Source of the DNA: CAIKMD01 sp036490955
Lineage (GTDB): Bacteria; Pseudomonadota; Alphaproteobacteria; ATCC43930; CGMCC-115725
Length of the DNA: 36,421 nucleotides
Reading direction: 5' to 3'
Assembly (NCBI GenBank): GCA_036490955.1
Contig: DASXCX010000321.1
Span: 1-36,421 of the forward strand
This document shows positions 7,682 through 16,252 of the stretch, in pieces. Every line of letters begins with the position of its first letter. Position 1 is the stretch's first letter. The translations under genes were made by a program, and so were the position numbers. The notes under the pieces are model-generated. The model saw only the letters and a list, made by a program, of their open reading frames with translations, did no database searches and was not told where the DNA came from.

Positions 7682-8393
7682 CCTGCTCGCTCTCGATAAT
7701 GTGACCGCCGGTTATCGCGATACCGTCGTGCTCGAAAACGTTTCGGCGGCGGTCGGCGTGCAAGAAAGCTGGGCGGTGCTCGGCCGCAACGGCGTCGGCA
7801 AGACGACGCTGCTGATGACGGTGATGGGCCTGACCTCCCTGCGCGGCGGCAGCATCAAGCTCGCTGGCGAGGAGATCACCGGCCTTGCGACGCATCGCCG
7901 TGCGCGCGCCGGCATTGGTTATGTCCCGCAGGAGCGCGAGATCTTCCCGTCGCTCACGGTTGACGAGAATCTGCGCGTCGCGACCATGCCGGGCGAGTGG
8001 AATCGCGAGCGCGTGTACGATCTTTTCCCGCGCCTCGCCGAACGCAAGCGCAACTACGGCAATCAGCTTTCGGGCGGCGAGCAGCAAATGCTTGCCGTCG
8101 GCCGCGCCCTGGTCAGCAATCCGAAAGTGCTGTTGCTCGATGAGCCTTTCGAGGGCTTGGCGCCGGTGATCATCGATACGCTCGCCGAGGCGCTGATGCG
8201 CCTGAAGCGCGAAAGCCATATCGCCACCGTATTGGTCGAGCAGCAGGTCGACGTCACGCTGGAATTGACCGAGCGCGCGCTCGTTCTCGATAAGGGCCAG
8301 ATCGTCTGGCACGGAACCAGCCCCGATCTCGCCGGCGATCGAGAGCGTCTCGCCTCGCTCGTCGGCCTGCAGGAAGCGACGGCAGCGCGGTAA
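7674..8393 (+). CDS. livF: Branched-chain amino acid-type ABC transporter ATPase LivF
   Basis: 239 residues, the second ATPase of the complex. Walker A is GRNGVGKTT at residues 37-45, the Q-loop region GIGYVPQEREIFPSLTVDENL is the LivF form, the signature is LSGGEQQMLAVGRAL, and Walker B is VLLLDEPFEGLAP. The ATG at 7674 lies inside livG, just upstream of its stop, and begins MADLLALDNVTAGY; an upstream in-frame ATG at 7641 would add residues with no family counterpart. It is the last gene of the livHMGF operon and converges with the Rieske oxygenase gene with only 10 bases between the stops, leaving no room for a separate terminator. Confidence 0.94.
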   Translation: MADLLALDNVTAGYRDTVVLENVSAAVGVQESWAVLGRNGVGKTTLLMTVMGLTSLRGGSIKLAGEEITGLATHRRARAGIGYVPQEREIFPSLTVDENLRVATMPGEWNRERVYDLFPRLAERKRNYGNQLSGGEQQMLAVGRALVSNPKVLLLDEPFEGLAPVIIDTLAEALMRLKRESHIATVLVEQQVDVTLELTERALVLDKGQIVWHGTSPDLAGDRERLASLVGLQEATAAR

Positions 8394-8403
8394 TGCGCCG
8401 TCG

Positions 8404-9738
8404 TTAATTCAGCGGCGTGCCGTCCGGCCGCACGGTACGGTTGATGCCCGAGAGCGCATCCGAAAGCGCGTAATCGTCGTCCATCTTCAGGCCCATCGCC
8501 TCTTCATAGGCGCGCTTCACCGCCTGCGGCTGGCCTTGCTGGAAGACGAAGCGCGTCGGCGAAACGTTGTCGAAGACGCTGGCGCTCATCAGTTGCTCGC
8601 GGGTGAAGCCGTCGATGAATTGCTTCTTGCCGACGATCGGCAGCGGTAGCGATTGATTGATCTTCGCGTCACGCACGATCGCTTTCGGATCGCCGCCTTT
8701 GGCGATGGTCTCCATATCCTCGAAGAAGCGGTTGCGGATCATGACGACGCCGCGGTCGCTGCGCGCGAGATGCTCTTGGCTGCGATCGGCGATCGCGCCC
8801 TGGCCGACCCAGGCGGCGAAATCCTGATTCATCACGCCGCCGGTCAACCAATCGCCCTTCGCGTCGGTCACCGGGCCATACCAATGCGGGATCGAGTTTT
8901 GCACATAAGGCTCGCGATCCTTCGGCACGCGGTTGTAGAACCAGCCGACCGAGAGCGTCGTCTCGTCATCGACCGGCACGCGCCATTCGAAGTGGCCGCC
9001 GGTAAAGAGGCAATTCGGCCATAGACAGACGCGCCCGACCGACCACAGCGGGTTGTTCTCGTCGGTGTCCTCGCGGATACGGCGATAGACGAAGCCGTAG
9101 TCGAATTCGTCGAAGCCGACTTTGATATGTTTGGCGCCGTAGGGGCCACGCTTGCCCTTGAGCCGTGTGGACCAATTGGCGTGAGTCCATTCGAAATGCA
9201 CCGGATCGATCGAGTTCTCTTGGCACTGAAACCAATTACAGGGAATGGTCGAGAACACGATCTGCACGAAACCGTTCTTCCAATTGAACGGCTCCCAATC
9301 CGGCACCAGCGGTACGGGTTGTGGTCCCATATAGGCCCAGAGCAAGCCGGCTTTCGCTTCGACCGGATAGGCCTTGATCGGCGTCTTTTCCTTATAGGTC
9401 GATTTCGGATCGACCGTGTCGTCGAAAGGCTGCTCGATGCATTTGCCGGTTTCGTCGAAGAGCCAGCCGTGATAGTGGCAGCGCAGTCCGCATTCCTCGG
9501 GGTAGCCGAAAGTCATGTCGGCGCGGCGATGCGGACAATGCCGGTCGACGAGACCGTATCGGCCACCGAGATCCTTGTAGAGCACAAGATTTTCGCCGAG
9601 CAGGCGCACGCGTTTGGTCGGCTTCTCTTCGAGTTCGCCGACTGCGGCGATCGGGTACCAATAGCGGCGCAGCAGATCTCCCATCGGCGTGCCGGCGCTC
9701 GTTTCGGTCAGGATCTTGTTGTTCTCGGCGGTGAGCAT
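8404..9738 (-). CDS. Rieske [2Fe-2S] aromatic ring-hydroxylating oxygenase, alpha subunit
   Basis: 444 residues. Rieske ligands are Cys68 and His70 (HCPHRRADM) and Cys87 and His90 (CHYHGW). The mononuclear iron site is in QENSIDPVHFEWTH, with His181 and His186. The layout and the N-terminal MGDLLRRYWYPIA resemble the phthalate 4,5-dioxygenase / vanillate-demethylase branch, where a homotrimeric alpha subunit hydroxylates or demethylates an aromatic or heterocyclic substrate using electrons from a separate reductase. No reductase or ferredoxin gene lies nearby, so electrons must come from a partner elsewhere. It is monocistronic and faces the liv operon. The substrate is unknown; oxygenases of this type also act on amines and herbicide-like ethers. 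Confidence 0.92.
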   Translation of the reverse strand: MLTAENNKILTETSAGTPMGDLLRRYWYPIAAVGELEEKPTKRVRLLGENLVLYKDLGGRYGLVDRHCPHRRADMTFGYPEECGLRCHYHGWLFDETGKCIEQPFDDTVDPKSTYKEKTPIKAYPVEAKAGLLWAYMGPQPVPLVPDWEPFNWKNGFVQIVFSTIPCNWFQCQENSIDPVHFEWTHANWSTRLKGKRGPYGAKHIKVGFDEFDYGFVYRRIREDTDENNPLWSVGRVCLWPNCLFTGGHFEWRVPVDDETTLSVGWFYNRVPKDREPYVQNSIPHWYGPVTDAKGDWLTGGVMNQDFAAWVGQGAIADRSQEHLARSDRGVVMIRNRFFEDMETIAKGGDPKAIVRDAKINQSLPLPIVGKKQFIDGFTREQLMSASVFDNVSPTRFVFQQGQPQAVKRAYEEAMGLKMDDDYALSDALSGINRTVRPDGTPLN

Positions 9739-10106
9739 CGATCATCCTCTCCCATCTTCGGCGCTGCCCCGGCGCCGCTCGCGCGCCAGTCTAGCACCTG
9801 GGGCAGCGAAAAAAATGCTGTCCAATCTGCCCTGGCGGGACGCGCTTTCGGGCGTGGTATCGCAATGGCCGGCGCGACCGAGGGCAAAGCAATCGCCCAT
9901 CGTCCGCCGCATCCGTGCTGCGGTCGTAATCCTTCTCTTATCCAAGAACGGAGTCCGTGCGGGCAGCGAGATGCTCGCGGGAGAGGTTAACGCGGGTCAA
10001 CGAACGCCGCGCGACATGCTTGCGGATCGCGCTTCGACTGCTAAGATGAGGCCACAACGATTAGACCGAAGCTCGTTGCGCTCAACGAAGCGCGAAAGGG
10101 GGGTGG
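9739..10106. other. 368-base intergenic region without a recognisable gene
   Basis: It separates the divergent Rieske oxygenase and RlpA-like genes. Frames of 60-90 codons exist on both strands, but none shows a family motif or a good ribosome site, and composition is like the surrounding coding DNA. A decayed gene is possible but I could not recognise one. The only regulatory signal I can suggest is the promoter-like pair at 10020-10047. Confidence 0.5.
10020..10047 (+). promoter_or_regulatory. Possible sigma-70-type promoter for the RlpA-like gene
   Basis: TTGCGG (10020-10025), a 16-base spacer and TAAGAT (10042-10047) lie about 60 bases before the ATG at 10107. Five of six bases of the second box match the consensus. 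Confidence 0.35.
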
Positions 10107-10562
10107 ATGCGAACCATCGCCACGGCGTTGTTGGTGGGGGCTTTATCGTTACCGAATTTCGCCGTCGCCGATCAGGCGAGGCATGCGAAGCATTCGAAAT
10201 CCCTGCAAGTATCGCGCGGCGTCGCGCCTCTCGAAAAGAAGAGCTCAGGAGGCTCGCAAGTCTCGCGCGGCATCGCGTCCGTGTATGCGCGCAGCCTGGT
10301 CGGGCGTCGCACCGCCAATGGCGAGCGGCTCGATATGGAACATATGACCGCCGCCAGCCTCAAACTGCCTCTCGGTACGGTCGTGACCGTGACCAATCGG
10401 CGTAACGGCCGCGAGGCAACGGTGCGCGTCAACGATCGCGGTCCGTATACGAAGCGGTTTGTGATTGATCTCTCGCCGGCCGCTGCCAAGGCGCTGGGCA
10501 TGGGGAGCAAAGGGACGATCCCCGTCGAAATCAAAATAGCGTCTGCCGCTCATCCCTCGTGA
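10107..10562 (+). CDS. RlpA-like double-psi beta-barrel protein (septal ring lytic transglycosylase family)
   Basis: 151 residues, exported. The signal peptide MRTIATALLVGALSLPNFAVADQ has no lipobox, so it is periplasmic rather than a lipoprotein like E. coli RlpA. The barrel begins at GIASVYARSLVGRRTANGE (about residue 55) and carries the hallmark VRVNDRGPYTKRFVIDLSPAAAKALGM. Asp110 corresponds to the catalytic Asp of RlpA lytic transglycosylases, which cut peptidoglycan strands lacking stem peptides. It has no C-terminal SPOR domain. The motif QVSRG(V/I)A occurs twice (about residues 34-40 and 51-57), a small internal duplication. A purine-rich AAAGGGGGGTGG precedes the ATG. Its stop overlaps the GTG start of the next gene (GTGA). 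Confidence 0.88.
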   Translation: MRTIATALLVGALSLPNFAVADQARHAKHSKSLQVSRGVAPLEKKSSGGSQVSRGIASVYARSLVGRRTANGERLDMEHMTAASLKLPLGTVVTVTNRRNGREATVRVNDRGPYTKRFVIDLSPAAAKALGMGSKGTIPVEIKIASAAHPS

Positions 10563-12265
10563 ATGTTCTCTTGACGCCGGCCCGTATCGGGCCGGTCGAG
10601 ATCAAGAACCGCATCGTCATGCCGCCGATGACGACACGGCTCGCCGATGACGAAGGCTTCGTTACTGACGAAAGCGTCGCCTATTATATGGCGCGGGTGC
10701 GCGGCGGCACCGGCCTTATCACCGTCGAGATGGCTTCGCCCGAGCGCGCCGGCCGACATCGCCGCCGCGAGCTTGGCATCTATGACGATCGCTTCCTGCC
10801 TGGGCTGCAAAAGCTCGTCGCTGCGATGCACGCGGGCGGTGCCAAAGTCTCGATCCAGCTCGGCCATGGCGGCGGCCATACCCGCCGCGACATCTGCGGC
10901 GAGATGCCGGTCGCGCCCTCTGCGATTCCGCATCCGGTGTTCGAGACGACCTTCGAGACGATCATTCCGGAAGCGATGTCGAAGTCGCGGATCGATGACT
11001 GCATCGCGGCTTTTGCTGGTGCCGCGGCGCGGGCGCAGCGCGCGGGTTTCGATTGCGTCGAGATCCATGCTGCCCACGGCTATCTGATCTCGCAATTCCT
11101 GACGCCGTTCGAGAACCGTCGCGACGATGAATATGGCGGCTCGCTCGAAAATCGCGCGCGTTTCGGCCTTGACGTGCTGCGCGCGGTGAAAGCGGCCGTC
11201 CCCGGTGCGGGCGTGATTTTTCGTCTTTCGGTCGAGGATTATTTTCCGGGAGGCATGCCGTGGTCCGAAGGCCGGCAAGTCGCGATCTGGGCGGCTGAGG
11301 CGGGAGCTGATGCGCTCCATATCGCTGCCGGCCATTATCGTTCGCTGCCCTCGGCGGCGCGACAGATTCCGCCGATGGAATATCCCGACGGTGTATTTCT
11401 CGACTATGCCGCTGGCGTCAAAGCGGCGGTGAGAGTGCCGGTGATCGCGGTCGGCCGGCTCGGCGATCCGGCACTGGCGGCGAGTGTCGTCGATGGCGGC
11501 AAGGCCGATTTCATTGCCCTTGGCCGCACGCAGATTGCCGAGCCCGAGTGGGTAGCGAAGCTGGCGCACAATGAGCCGCCGCGACGCTGTCTGTCCTGCA
11601 ACACCTGCGTCGACGAAATGCGCGGCGGCGCGCGGATCGGCTGCGTGGTGAACGGCCGCGCGGGCCGCGAGGCCTTATTCGAGGATGCGAGACCGCCGCA
11701 GGGCGAGCGCATCGCCGTCATCGGTGCCGGACCGGCCGGCCTCACCTATGCCTCGCTGGTCGCGGACGGCAGCGAGGTCACGGTGTTCGAGCGCCTGGCG
11801 CAACCGGGCGGCGCATTCCGTCATGTCGGCAAGGCGCCGTTCTTTCAAGGCGTGCCGGCGAACGAAGAATCCTTCACGCGCTACATCGATCAACTCTATC
11901 AGGCCTGTCTCGCCAAGCGGGTGCGCTTCGCATTCGGTACTGACATTGTCCACCAGCCTCATTTGCTGCAAGATTTCGATCGCATCGTGATCGCGACCGG
12001 CGCGCGCTATCGCTTCGGCCTCGGGCCGATCGCGCGGGCGATGCTGGCGAGCGGCGCGGCCCGCTGGCCGGGGATTCGCAAATTGTTTGAGCGGCCGGAA
12101 TTTCGCGACTGGTTCTACTACCGCGCCCGTGCCGGAACCGCGCCTGCCTTTAAAAACCTCGCAAGGCCCGTGCAGAAAGTGATCGCGATCGGCGACGCTG
12201 TCGAAGCCGGCAAGAGCAAAGCCGCGATCTCGTCCGCTTTCGAGGCGGCATTTCTCAACGGCTAA
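10559..12265 (+). CDS. NADH:flavin oxidoreductase / 2,4-dienoyl-CoA reductase-like protein with shortened C-terminal half
   Basis: 568 residues from a GTG start overlapping the rlpA-like stop. Residues 1-335 form an Old-Yellow-Enzyme FMN barrel (start LLTPARIGPVEIKNRIVMPPM; active-site region EIHAAHGYLISQFLTP). Cys344, Cys347, Cys350 and Cys362 would bind a [4Fe-4S] cluster; the C-x2-C-x2-C spacing is like trimethylamine dehydrogenase rather than FadH. A dinucleotide fold begins at IAVIGAGPAG (about 385-394). The usual second nucleotide-binding (NAD(P)H) Rossmann fold is not recognisable: the protein passes from VIATGARYRFGLG to the closing VIAIGDAVEAGKSKAAISSA through an unrelated stretch of about 60 residues. 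True FadH is about 670 residues. Family members reduce enoyl bonds or dehydrogenate amines; the substrate is unknown. Confidence 0.88.
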   Translation: MNVLLTPARIGPVEIKNRIVMPPMTTRLADDEGFVTDESVAYYMARVRGGTGLITVEMASPERAGRHRRRELGIYDDRFLPGLQKLVAAMHAGGAKVSIQLGHGGGHTRRDICGEMPVAPSAIPHPVFETTFETIIPEAMSKSRIDDCIAAFAGAAARAQRAGFDCVEIHAAHGYLISQFLTPFENRRDDEYGGSLENRARFGLDVLRAVKAAVPGAGVIFRLSVEDYFPGGMPWSEGRQVAIWAAEAGADALHIAAGHYRSLPSAARQIPPMEYPDGVFLDYAAGVKAAVRVPVIAVGRLGDPALAASVVDGGKADFIALGRTQIAEPEWVAKLAHNEPPRRCLSCNTCVDEMRGGARIGCVVNGRAGREALFEDARPPQGERIAVIGAGPAGLTYASLVADGSEVTVFERLAQPGGAFRHVGKAPFFQGVPANEESFTRYIDQLYQACLAKRVRFAFGTDIVHQPHLLQDFDRIVIATGARYRFGLGPIARAMLASGAARWPGIRKLFERPEFRDWFYYRARAGTAPAFKNLARPVQKVIAIGDAVEAGKSKAAISSAFEAAFLNG

Positions 12266-12275
12266 GGCGTAGAGA

Positions 12276-12314
12276 CGGTATCCCCGCCTTTGCGGAGATG
12301 CCGGCCTTCGGCCG
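12276..12314. terminator. Possible bidirectional terminator between convergent genes
   Basis: The 49-base gap between the flavoprotein gene and the LLM gene holds two small inverted repeats: CCGC..GCGG around 12284-12295 and CGGCC-TTC-GGCCG at 12302-12314. Neither is followed by a clear T-run, so the call is tentative. Confidence 0.35.
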
Positions 12315-13493
12315 TCACTTCGCCGGTTCGACGACCTTCGTGTCTTTTTTTTGCGGCGCACGTTCGCGGAAATACGGCAGCACTTCCTCGGCGATCGCTT
12401 CCATATTCGCTCGGGTCATATCGCGTGGCAGGGTGCCGAACTGCGTTTTGGTCAGGCTCGTGCCGAAGCCGGCAAGATCCTGATACTCGGCGAGCTTTTC
12501 GCGCACGGTGCTTGGCGAGCCCACGATCACGACGCCTTGCGCAACGAGATCCTCGGCCGTCTGGATCTTGCCCGCTTGGCGTCCCTTGATGGCGGCGACG
12601 CGTTTGATCGATTCTATCGTGGAATAGCCTGGCGGCAGCAGCATCTCGACCGGCATGCCGAGGAAGCTGTTGGCCAACGCTTCGAGATGCGGCTTGGCTT
12701 CCTTCATCGCCTTCGCGTCGGTCTCGGCGACATAGATCGAATTCGACCAGGCGAGCTGCTCGGGCGTCGCGGTGTAGCCGTTCTTCTCTGCCTCATCGCG
12801 GTAGGCTTGGAAGAACCGCGCCACTACGGCAATAGGCGACAAGGTCTGGCAATAGGTGTAGCGCATCTTCGCTGCCCATTGGATCGTGCTGGTCGAGCCC
12901 TGGCTCGGAATCCAGATCGGCGGATGCGGATTCTGGTAAGGCCGTGGCCAGGGATTGACGTAGTTGATCTCGAAATGGCGGCCGGCATAGCGGAATGGGC
13001 CCGGTTGCGTCCACGCCTTGATGATGAGCTCATGCGCTTCATCGAACCGCGCCTGGCTCAAGGTTGGATTGATGCCCATCGAGTGATATTCGGCCCCGAT
13101 GCCGCGCACGAAGCCGGCGATGAAGCGGCCACGTGTCAGATTGTCGAGAATCGCGTATTCCTCGGCCACCGCCAGCGGGTTGTGCAAAAGCGGCAGCGCG
13201 CGGCCGAGGATCGCGATCTTGGCGTTCTTGACCGACCGCGCCAGCGCCCCAGCCAGCACACCGGGCGTCGGCATCAGCCCGTAGGCGTTCTGGTGGTGCT
13301 CGTTGAGCACCACGCCGTCGAAGCCGAGCTTGTCGGCGTATTCGAGCTCGTCGAGGTAACGATTGTAGAGCTCGGCGCCTTTCCTCGGATCGTATTGACT
13401 GTTGGAGAAGGTCACCCAGGCCGTGCCGTTCTTGGCGATCGCGTCGAGATCGGCGTCGGCATAGGGCATGAGATGGAAATTGAAGATCTTCAT
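12315..13493 (-). CDS. LLM class (bacterial luciferase-like) flavin-dependent monooxygenase 1
   Basis: 392 residues. A luciferase-like TIM barrel that would use reduced FMN supplied by a separate reductase to insert oxygen into, or cleave, an organic substrate. Visible signatures: start MKIFNFHLMPYAD, the strand-end motif NEHH (residues 64-67), AEEYAILDNLTRGRFIAGFVRG, and the WPRPYQNPHPPIW motif shared with the other LLM proteins of this window. A GGGAGAAGGAAA ribosome site precedes the ATG at 13493. The lysine-rich end (RAPQKKDTKVVEPAK) is extra. It is the last gene of a minus-strand cluster, 30 bases after the exported M20 amidohydrolase. Confidence 0.9.
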   Translation of the reverse strand: MKIFNFHLMPYADADLDAIAKNGTAWVTFSNSQYDPRKGAELYNRYLDELEYADKLGFDGVVLNEHHQNAYGLMPTPGVLAGALARSVKNAKIAILGRALPLLHNPLAVAEEYAILDNLTRGRFIAGFVRGIGAEYHSMGINPTLSQARFDEAHELIIKAWTQPGPFRYAGRHFEINYVNPWPRPYQNPHPPIWIPSQGSTSTIQWAAKMRYTYCQTLSPIAVVARFFQAYRDEAEKNGYTATPEQLAWSNSIYVAETDAKAMKEAKPHLEALANSFLGMPVEMLLPPGYSTIESIKRVAAIKGRQAGKIQTAEDLVAQGVVIVGSPSTVREKLAEYQDLAGFGTSLTKTQFGTLPRDMTRANMEAIAEEVLPYFRERAPQKKDTKVVEPAK

Positions 13494-13523
13494 GGGGTTT
13501 CCTTCTCCCGGCGGGCAACCGCG

Positions 13524-15041
13524 TTACGGCTGATAACGCGGCGTCTTATGCAGGTAGAATTTGCTCATCTCGGGACGGTATTGCGCCATGATCTCCTTGT
13601 CGAGATCGGTATCCGGCTTGGCGCCGTCCGGCACGAGCGAGAAGTACGGCGTTGTCTTCGTCGCCTGCTCGAATTCGTCGTGCGCCGCCTTCAGGACATC
13701 GGGCGAGGTCATGAAGTCGAGGACCGAATCCGCCAGCGCCTTGGCGCCGGCGACTTCGCCTTTATGCGCGATGGTGCTGGTCGGCGTCACCGCGGCGACC
13801 CAATTGTGATAGGGAATGCCGGGAACGCTGGCCGGGAAGGTATAGACCACCGACGGCACGACCCATGAGATATCGCCGCTATCGTTCGACGAAGTCGATT
13901 GCGGTTTCTGGGCCACGTCGGGCTCGCTGGTCGCGAGACCGACGACCGGATACTTTTCCGCCGCCTGGAAGTCGCGCGCGAATTTCTGCTCCTCGTCGCT
14001 CCATTTCGGCAGGCCAACGGCTTTGAAATTTTTCTGCACGACCTGCGCGAGCGCCTTATTCGACAACGCGGGCCAAGCCGAAGCCTGATAGATCACGTCA
14101 TGCGTTGTGCCGGTCATCAGATCGGCGCCTTTGGCGATATCGAGCAGCTTGTCGTAAGTCGCCTTGGCGTCGGGCATGTTGGCGTCGCGCACGAAGTACC
14201 AAACTTTGGTGAAATCCGGGATAACGTTTGGCTGGATGCCGCCCGCCATGATCGAGCGGTGAATGCGATACGTCGGCTTCATCTGCTGACGCAGGAAGGC
14301 GACGCCGTCATCCATCAGCTCGAGCGCATCGAGCGCGTTCTTGCCGTCCCACGGATCGACGGCGGCATGCGCCGTCTTGCCGTGGAAGGCGAATTGCACG
14401 CCGATCGCGGCGTAATTCTGCAAGCCATAGCCCGTGCCGAAATTCTCGCCGATATGGAGATAGATGTTCGCGTCGACATCCTTGAACGCGCCGGAGCGGA
14501 CGATGAAGGGGCGGCTGGCGATCTCCTCTTCGGCGGGGCCGAAATTGACCGCGATCGTGCCGGGCAAGTGATACTTGTCCATGACCTGTTTCACCGCGAA
14601 CGCTGCGGCCGTAGCGACGCCGCCATGCGTGTTGTGCCCTTCCATGTGGCCCGGAGCGCCCGGCACCATCGGCTTATGCTCGAATTCGAGCGGCGTTTGG
14701 TTGCCGCCGGGCAGGGCGTCGATCTCGCTTTCAATCACGATATAGGGATGACCCGAGCCATAGGTCGCCCAGAAATTCGTCGGCATGCCGGCTTGGCCGA
14801 GCTCGACCTTGAAGCCGGCGGCTTCCATCGTGTCCTTCAGGAGCTTCGTCGCCTCGAACTCCTGCATGCCCATTTCGCCGAAGTAATAGATCGAGTCGCC
14901 GATATCCCAGATCGTCTGCGCGTTCTTGTCGACGACCGCGTTGGCATCCTTCTTTTGCTCATCCGTTGCCGCTCGCGCGCCGACCGGCGTCATTGCAAGA
15001 AGCGCCGCGAGCGCCGCGCCACCGAGCAGTATATGTTTCAT
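13524..15041 (-). CDS. Exported M20-family amidohydrolase, AbgB-like
   Basis: 505 residues. The N-terminus MKHILLGGAALAALLAMTPVGARA is a clear Sec signal peptide, so this acts in the periplasm, whereas AbgB (p-aminobenzoyl-glutamate hydrolase subunit) is cytoplasmic. Metal and catalytic residues of the M20 di-zinc fold are visible: Asp108 in ESEIDALPGGN, His136 and His139 in GHNTHGG, Glu171/Glu172 in GPAEEEI and His196 in YLHIGENFGTG. The dimerisation segment HGKTAHAAVDPWDGKNALDA is also present. It would hydrolyse an amide or N-acyl amino acid. A GAGGGGAGAAG ribosome site precedes the ATG. It lies between two LLM monooxygenase genes on the same strand, suggesting it prepares their substrate outside the cytoplasm; that is inference. 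Confidence 0.88.
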   Translation of the reverse strand: MKHILLGGAALAALLAMTPVGARAATDEQKKDANAVVDKNAQTIWDIGDSIYYFGEMGMQEFEATKLLKDTMEAAGFKVELGQAGMPTNFWATYGSGHPYIVIESEIDALPGGNQTPLEFEHKPMVPGAPGHMEGHNTHGGVATAAAFAVKQVMDKYHLPGTIAVNFGPAEEEIASRPFIVRSGAFKDVDANIYLHIGENFGTGYGLQNYAAIGVQFAFHGKTAHAAVDPWDGKNALDALELMDDGVAFLRQQMKPTYRIHRSIMAGGIQPNVIPDFTKVWYFVRDANMPDAKATYDKLLDIAKGADLMTGTTHDVIYQASAWPALSNKALAQVVQKNFKAVGLPKWSDEEQKFARDFQAAEKYPVVGLATSEPDVAQKPQSTSSNDSGDISWVVPSVVYTFPASVPGIPYHNWVAAVTPTSTIAHKGEVAGAKALADSVLDFMTSPDVLKAAHDEFEQATKTTPYFSLVPDGAKPDTDLDKEIMAQYRPEMSKFYLHKTPRYQP

Positions 15042-15059
15042 TTTCTTCTCCCCTCTTGG

Positions 15060-16250
15060 TTATTCGGCGGCCGCGACATCGCGCCCCGAAATCGCACTAT
15101 CCGGAAACTCTTCTTTGAGGCGCGGATAGACCTCGCGCGCAAAACAGCGAATGCCGGCGACGGTCTCCTCGTGCTCGAGATGCCCCGCCTGACCCATCAG
15201 CAACAGATTCCCGAAGCCGCCGACATGGTGGTAGAAGGCCTTGATCTGCTCGAACACATTGTCGGGTGTGCCGCAGAACATCGTGCCGTTGGCGATCGCG
15301 CCATCGACCGTCGTGTTGGCGCCGAAATTGCCGAAGCCGCCGCCCGCTGCGTCGCCCAGCATCATCTTTACATTGAGCGCGATCGGGCTGTAGCCCGCCG
15401 GATTGCGGAACCAGGGCGAGACTTTGTTCGCGGTGATGTACCAAAGCAGCTTCTCGGCGCCGGCGCGCGCTTTGGCGTCGCTATCGGCGACATAGACCAT
15501 CGCCGCATATGCTAGGCGGTTGACCGGTACGGCCTGGCCTTTGCCGGCATCGCGCCAGCCTTTGCGATAGGAATCGTAGATCGCAGGCGTGCCTTTGAAG
15601 CCGGTCAAGAACGTCGCCTGGATATAGCCATGCGCGCCAACTTGGCTGGCGCCGCCGGGGCTTGTAGTCGAGACCCAGATCGGCGGATGCGGTGATTGAT
15701 AAGGCCGCGGCCAGATATTGATGTTGCGGTGATGAAAGAAGCGGCCCTCGAAGCTCGTCGGTCCGTCGTTGCTGGTCCAAGCTTGGACGATGAGGTCGAG
15801 CGCTTCCCAATGCCGCTCGTTCATGCGCACGGGATTGCTGTTGGCCGGCAGGATCTCCGTCGGAACACCGCGCACGAAGCCAGCCTCCAGTCGGCCTTTC
15901 GACAGCACGTCGATTAGCGCCATCTCCTCGGCGACGCGGACCGGCTGACGGCGATTGGCGATTGGATTGCCGAGGATCAACAGCCGCGACTTGTGCGTTA
16001 GTCGTGCCAACGCTGCGAGCACCAGCGGCGCCGCCGGGTCGACGCAGGTCGCCGTCTGATGATGCTCGTTGAGCATGATGTTGACGCCCTCCTCCTCGGC
16101 GATCTGCCATTCGCTGAGGAAGCGGTCGTAAAGCTCGGCGCCTTTCTTGGGATCGTAGAGCCGATTCGGCAAGGTGACGCGGATCGAATCGAATTGATCT
16201 TGCGGCGGCAGGAAGGGATAGGCGTTCTCGCTGAAATGCCAGGCGCGCAC
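15060..16250 (-). CDS. LLM class flavin-dependent monooxygenase 2
   Basis: 396 residues from a GTG start at 16248-16250. This start is chosen because AAGGAG lies 7 bases upstream and the product then opens VRAWHFSENAYPFLPP, aligning with related enzymes. The frame runs further upstream only as an alternate frame inside the hydrolase gene. NEHH is at residues 61-64; LLILGNPIANRRQPVRVAEEMALIDVLSKGRLEAGFVRG and NIWPRPYQSPHPPIW are family signatures shared with the other copies. It follows the hydrolase gene with only 2 bases between stop and start, so the two are translationally linked. The M20 gene follows after 18 bases. Substrate unknown. Confidence 0.9.
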   Translation of the reverse strand: MRAWHFSENAYPFLPPQDQFDSIRVTLPNRLYDPKKGAELYDRFLSEWQIAEEEGVNIMLNEHHQTATCVDPAAPLVLAALARLTHKSRLLILGNPIANRRQPVRVAEEMALIDVLSKGRLEAGFVRGVPTEILPANSNPVRMNERHWEALDLIVQAWTSNDGPTSFEGRFFHHRNINIWPRPYQSPHPPIWVSTTSPGGASQVGAHGYIQATFLTGFKGTPAIYDSYRKGWRDAGKGQAVPVNRLAYAAMVYVADSDAKARAGAEKLLWYITANKVSPWFRNPAGYSPIALNVKMMLGDAAGGGFGNFGANTTVDGAIANGTMFCGTPDNVFEQIKAFYHHVGGFGNLLLMGQAGHLEHEETVAGIRCFAREVYPRLKEEFPDSAISGRDVAAAE

Positions 16251-16252
16251 GG

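Noticed and set aside
9742..9945. Minus-strand 67-codon frame in the Rieske-RlpA gap
   Set aside because: Arg/Ala-rich product typical of chance frames in GC-rich DNA, and no motif.
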